Below, in pieces: positions 60,917-64,000 of a stretch of 64,000 nt of DNA. Below the pieces are notes generated by a model. That model was not told where the DNA came from. It was given only the letters and a program-made list of their open reading frames with translations, and ran no database searches. Origin of the DNA: CAYWTS01 sp964461265 (GTDB lineage: Bacteria; Bacteroidota; Ignavibacteria; Tepidaquicellales; OLB5); assembly GCA_964461265.1 (NCBI GenBank), contig CAYWTS010000002.1, positions 62,001 through 126,000 on the forward strand, given 5' to 3'. Each line of letters begins with the position of its first letter. Within the stretch, counting starts at the first letter, position 1. The position numbers and the translations under genes were made by a program.

Positions 60917-61068
60917 GAGGCTGTCTCAAAGGGCAATTTTCTTGCAAGAAAACTGCAACCGCAACTTTCATAGTTACGATTAAGCAGGAAAATTGCACGC
61001 AACCATCCACGTAAGTGGTGGCTTTCGCCAAAAGGCTGCGGATACAAAAACACATTTGAGACAGCCTC
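60917..61068. repeat. MITE-like repeat family 1, copy D (long form)
   Basis: GAGGCTGTCTCAAA ... TTTGAGACAGCCTC: the best-kept ends of the family. It has the nested CCACGTAAGTGG insert seen in copy C but in the opposite orientation. It lies 24 bp after the subtilase stop. Confidence 0.88.
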
Positions 61069-61168
61069 TTTTTATTATCTTTCTAATTGATAATTTTTTA
61101 TTATTTAATTATCTTAACGCCTTTAATATCGCAATTTTCTAAAAACTAATAACTAAAGGAGCATTATT

Positions 61169-61690
61169 ATGAAAACTTTCTTAAAGCTATCAGCTTTCCT
61201 ACTTCTCTTTATGGTTTCTTACCGAATTTCCTTTTCTCAGGATATGGTTAAACCGGAACCTGTTAAATCTGCTTTGCTCGATAAGCTGATGGGTGTATGG
61301 ACTGCCGACCCGTACGAAATGATGGGTTCTTCATGTAACGAAGAAGCTAACCACACTATGGAATTGAACGGACAGTTTATGTTTATCAGTATAAAAGGCA
61401 ATAGCACTAAAGGTGAATCATGGTCGGGAATTATTGTTGTTAAACCCGGTAAAGACGGCACTATAAAAGGATGGGCATTCGATGACTGGGGCAACGTAAC
61501 TACCTATGAAGGTACAGTAAAAGACGATAATCATTTCACAATTACGGGAACAAGCGACTGGGGAACAGAGACAAGAGATATTACAATTGACGGTGAAAAT
61601 ATGACTCATAACTGTTCTTGGACAATGAAAGGGCAGGACGGCAAAGAACAGTCAATGAAACTGGTTATTACATATCATAAGAAGAAGTAA
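61169..61690 (+). CDS. Secreted beta-barrel-like protein, DUF1579-like
   Basis: The 173-residue protein has a signal peptide (to about 23, ISFSQ) and a compact domain of alternating strands starting LMGVWTADPYEMMGSSCNEE, with GTIKGWAFDDWGNVTTYEGTV later. This resembles the lipocalin-like DUF1579 group in outline. Function is unknown. AAAGGAG lies seven bases before the ATG. A terminator follows. Confidence 0.65.
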   Translation: MKTFLKLSAFLLLFMVSYRISFSQDMVKPEPVKSALLDKLMGVWTADPYEMMGSSCNEEANHTMELNGQFMFISIKGNSTKGESWSGIIVVKPGKDGTIKGWAFDDWGNVTTYEGTVKDDNHFTITGTSDWGTETRDITIDGENMTHNCSWTMKGQDGKEQSMKLVITYHKKK

Positions 61691-61705
61691 TACCTGACAA
61701 TTATT

Positions 61706-61740
61706 AACCTGACAGATTTACCAAACCTGTCAGGTTTTTT
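61706..61740 (+). terminator. Rho-independent terminator
   Basis: AACCTGACAG (61706-61715) pairs with CTGTCAGGTT (61727-61736), and a run of T follows. It ends the 61169 gene and may also serve the convergent 61758 gene. Confidence 0.7.
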
Positions 61741-61757
61741 ATTTATGTTTAAACTAT

Positions 61758-62159
61758 CTACTTATTTTCCGGGTCTGTCCCGCTGATAACTTTTACAGTT
61801 CTGCTTTTCAACGCAACTTTCCTCTCACCGTTATAAATAATTACTTTTATTTTATACCTACCTGTAGTTGAGGGTGCAGTAACATTATAAATCTTATTTG
61901 TGCTTTCACCCGGCTGCAGAACGAATACTGTTTCGTTCGGATTTGTGACAGTAAACTTACCGTAAAATTTAGCTTTGAACTTCTCCGAATTCCATGCACC
62001 GGTGGAATTATTTGTTATTGTAACCGTAACTGTATATGTCTGCCCTGCTATCATTTCCGAAGGCAGGTCACTTATTAAAGCTTTAATATCCGATGATTGT
62101 GAATAGGCAAAACTGCCTGTTAAAAGAATAGCAATAAGTAATGTAAAAAATGATTTCAT
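61758..62159 (-). CDS. Small secreted Ig-like protein
   Basis: The 133-residue protein has a signal peptide (to about 20, FAYSQ) and one Ig-like beta-sandwich: MIAGQTYTVTVTITNNSTGAWNSEKF, then LQPGESTNKIYNVTAPSTTGRYKIKVII. This fits a CARDB/NEW1-type domain with the ...P..TG.Y....I pattern. Function is unknown. A good AGGAGG ribosome-binding site lies upstream on the minus strand. Confidence 0.65.
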   Translation of the reverse strand: MKSFFTLLIAILLTGSFAYSQSSDIKALISDLPSEMIAGQTYTVTVTITNNSTGAWNSEKFKAKFYGKFTVTNPNETVFVLQPGESTNKIYNVTAPSTTGRYKIKVIIYNGERKVALKSRTVKVISGTDPENK

Positions 62160-62238
62160 AATTTCCTCCTGAAATTGTTTATTTGTATGACAAAATTTAA
62201 ATGAAATAGTTTAATTTTTAAAGCCGCTTTAATTAATC

Positions 62239-62382
62239 TAACTCAAATCGACCGTTCAAACAAGTAAAGTTAATAATTATAATGATTTAGTAACCCCGAC
62301 ATTCATGTCGGAGATTTATGGAAAAATGCCACTTAACAACCGTTTTAACGGTTTTTATTATGGAGGCGGTCAACTTGAGTAA
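62239..62382. repeat. MITE-like repeat family 2, copy 2 (inverted)
   Basis: 144-bp reverse complement of 12308-12451, with ends AACTCAAATCGACC and GGTCAACTTGAGTAA. AATCTA is found at both sides (62235-62240 and 62381-62386), a likely 6-bp target duplication. Confidence 0.85.
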
Positions 62383-62521
62383 TCTAATATGTTAACAAAA
62401 AAGAAGTTTTACATTTTTTTACAACACATTTATACTTAAAAAACACGTATTTATTAATTTTGCTTAAATGGAACTAAATCAGCATATTACTTATTAAAAA
62501 TTTTAGTAATGTTTGTATAAA

Positions 62522-64000
62522 TTGTGTTATAAATCAATAATAGCATTATTATTTATTTTCTTCTTTCCGCTTCTCAGTTATGCTCAGCAAACAGGTGTAA
62601 TAACAGGAAACGTTAAAAAACTTTATACAGACGGTTCGACAGAATCACTTGAGAATGCTGAAATCACTCTTTTAACAAGTACAGGTAAAACACTAAGAAA
62701 AATCTCAACTTCACTTACCGATGAGAATGGCAGATTTACTGTTATATTAGAAGCAGGAACTTACAATCTAAAGGTGTCTTTACTTGGTTACAAGCCCTCG
62801 GAAAGAACCGGTATAGAAATAAAGCCGGGTGATACTGTTAAAATAAGTTTTACATTAAGCGAAGAATCGTACGTAACCGATGAGATAGACGTAATTTCAG
62901 AACGTTTCCGCCAGGCACAAAACGATATGCGGACAAGCCTGCTGAATATATCACCAAAGACTTCTAAGATGTTACCCGGAGTGGTTGAAGATGTTTTACG
63001 GACTCTGCAATCAATGCCCGGTGTTTCGGCACCCAATGACTTTTCCTCCCAACTCATTGTTCGCGGAAGCGGTCCCGACCAGAATCTGATAATTATGGAC
63101 GATATTGAAATTTTCAATCCCTACAGGCTTTATGGTGTATTCAGCATGTTCAATCCCGAAACACTTGCCGAAATAAACCTCATAACAGGCGGATTCCCTT
63201 CAAAATACGGTGACAGACTTTCTGCCGTTCTTGATATAACCAACAGAGAAGGGAACAAAAAAACTTTATTCGGTGCATTTGCTAACGTTAATATTGCAAA
63301 TGCCAATCTTGTTTTCAACGGAAAGATACCCGTAAAAAGCATTCCCGGTTCATGGATTATTTCGACCAGAAGAACATATTACGACCTGATACTCGGACCA
63401 TTTGCAAAGAATGCGGGATTAATAGATGAAAGCGCCTCATTCCCCTCCTTCGAAGATATCCAGCTAAAGCTCGCTCTTGGACCGTTTAAAAACCATAAAG
63501 TAATTGCAAATGCAATTTATTCAAGAGATGGTGTAGATATTATTCCCGGCAGTTCTAAGGAAATGGAAGACTCGGTTTCGGTGCGTGATGTAACATACAA
63601 TGATGTTTTAAGCCTTGCATGGCATTATGCCCCTAATTCAGAATTTCTTACCCGTACAACCATATCATGGTACCGCAACAAAGGCGATGCTAATTTCGGC
63701 GGTGAGATTCTTGACCCTGTAATCGACAGGGAAATTTACGACCCTGAAATCCGTGACAGCTTAAAAGAAATAGGTTTGTATCTCGGTATGGGATTCCAAT
63801 CAAAATACATTTTCAGGAAGTATTCTTTTACAAACAATACTATATTTAATTCCGCAAACCATCTGGCTGAGATTGGAACCGGATTTGATGTCATTAAGAC
63901 CGACCTCTCGTTCACGCTGCAGATTGATGACCGGTTGAAATCATTTTTACAAAACAATCCAAATTTCTCATCGCTTGATGAAAGTTTCTTCGAAGGTAAA
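62522..64000 (+). CDS. TonB-dependent receptor, 5' part
   Basis: The frame opens at TTG 62522 and runs off the window (493 codons). It has a signal peptide (MCYKSIIALLFIFF then SYAQ), a carboxypeptidase-like regulatory domain (GVITGNVKKLYTDGS, about 24-110) and a plug domain with VVEDVLRTLQSMPGV and IVRGSGPDQNLIIMDD (about 160-290). Beta-barrel strands follow. SusC-like and other TonB receptors share this order. Substrate cannot be told from the N-terminus. Confidence 0.88.
   Translation, partial: MCYKSIIALLFIFFFPLLSYAQQTGVITGNVKKLYTDGSTESLENAEITLLTSTGKTLRKISTSLTDENGRFTVILEAGTYNLKVSLLGYKPSERTGIEIKPGDTVKISFTLSEESYVTDEIDVISERFRQAQNDMRTSLLNISPKTSKMLPGVVEDVLRTLQSMPGVSAPNDFSSQLIVRGSGPDQNLIIMDDIEIFNPYRLYGVFSMFNPETLAEINLITGGFPSKYGDRLSAVLDITNREGNKKTLFGAFANVNIANANLVFNGKIPVKSIPGSWIISTRRTYYDLILGPFAKNAGLIDESASFPSFEDIQLKLALGPFKNHKVIANAIYSRDGVDIIPGSSKEMEDSVSVRDVTYNDVLSLAWHYAPNSEFLTRTTISWYRNKGDANFGGEILDPVIDREIYDPEIRDSLKEIGLYLGMGFQSKYIFRKYSFTNNTIFNSANHLAEIGTGFDVIKTDLSFTLQIDDRLKSFLQNNPNFSSLDESFFEGK

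Noticed and set aside
1..64000. CRISPR array, prophage or full insertion sequence
   Set aside because: No regularly spaced direct repeats, no Cas, integrase, capsid or transposase genes seen; all repeats are non-coding inverted-repeat types.

Overview
The window is AT-rich DNA that looks like a scaffold from a metagenome assembly: it holds one 100-N gap. It most likely comes from the Ignavibacteria/Kapabacteria side of the Bacteroidota-Chlorobi group. Three things support this. (i) Seven secreted proteins carry the C-terminal sorting domain of the type IX secretion system (T9SS), with the typical YPNPFNPVT entry motif and a GVYFYKL-like end. (ii) There is a PorD-like (DUF4835) protein and two tandem PorE-like proteins. 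(iii) The primary sigma factor is short (288 aa), and several promoters fit TTG-N20/21-TAnnTTTG.

Layout. 1-5 kb: end of a beta-propeller protein, an isochorismatase-like hydrolase, CorA, membrane proteins and a propeller lipoprotein. 5-10 kb: nadE, a secreted subtilase, a lone rpsR, tatD and a DUF6125 gene. 10-15.3 kb: a beta-barrel protein, PorD, a thioesterase, an AbiEii/DUF6922 toxin-antitoxin pair, threonine aldolase and a HepT remnant. 15.3-29 kb: housekeeping genes (gyrA, tRNA-Ala, purine nucleoside phosphorylase, M48 peptidase, smpB, tyrS, pyruvoyl arginine decarboxylase, thiN, comEC, a GroES-like gene). 29-36 kb: tandem PorE-like genes, then a tight operon of CDP-alcohol phosphotransferase, queD, folE and an rRNA/tRNA methyltransferase, and two tRNA-Arg genes. 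36-54 kb: T9SS cargo genes around a redox block of peroxiredoxin, bacterioferritin and cydAB. 54-58 kb: sigma factor, tRNA-Lys and atpD-atpC. 58-64 kb: a T9SS subtilase interrupted by the gap, small secreted proteins and the start of a TonB-dependent receptor.

The most unusual content is repetitive. Two MITE-like families are present, one with four copies and 14-bp GAGGCTGTCTCAAA ends, the other with two copies and TTACTCAAGTTRACC ends. About five copies of a 30-bp GAACAAGGG palindrome lie in intergenic DNA. Several different short palindromes sit in frame inside coding sequence, preferentially in the T9SS sorting domain. Two cargo genes share a nearly identical sorting-domain cassette that continues past the stop codon. 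A structured intergenic element at 46148-46240 looks like a small RNA carrying two anti-Shine-Dalgarno motifs.

The genes point to a bacterium with a very active T9SS secretome, micro-oxic respiration (cytochrome bd), peroxide and iron defence, and many small non-autonomous repeats. I see no CRISPR array, complete transposase, prophage or rRNA operon.
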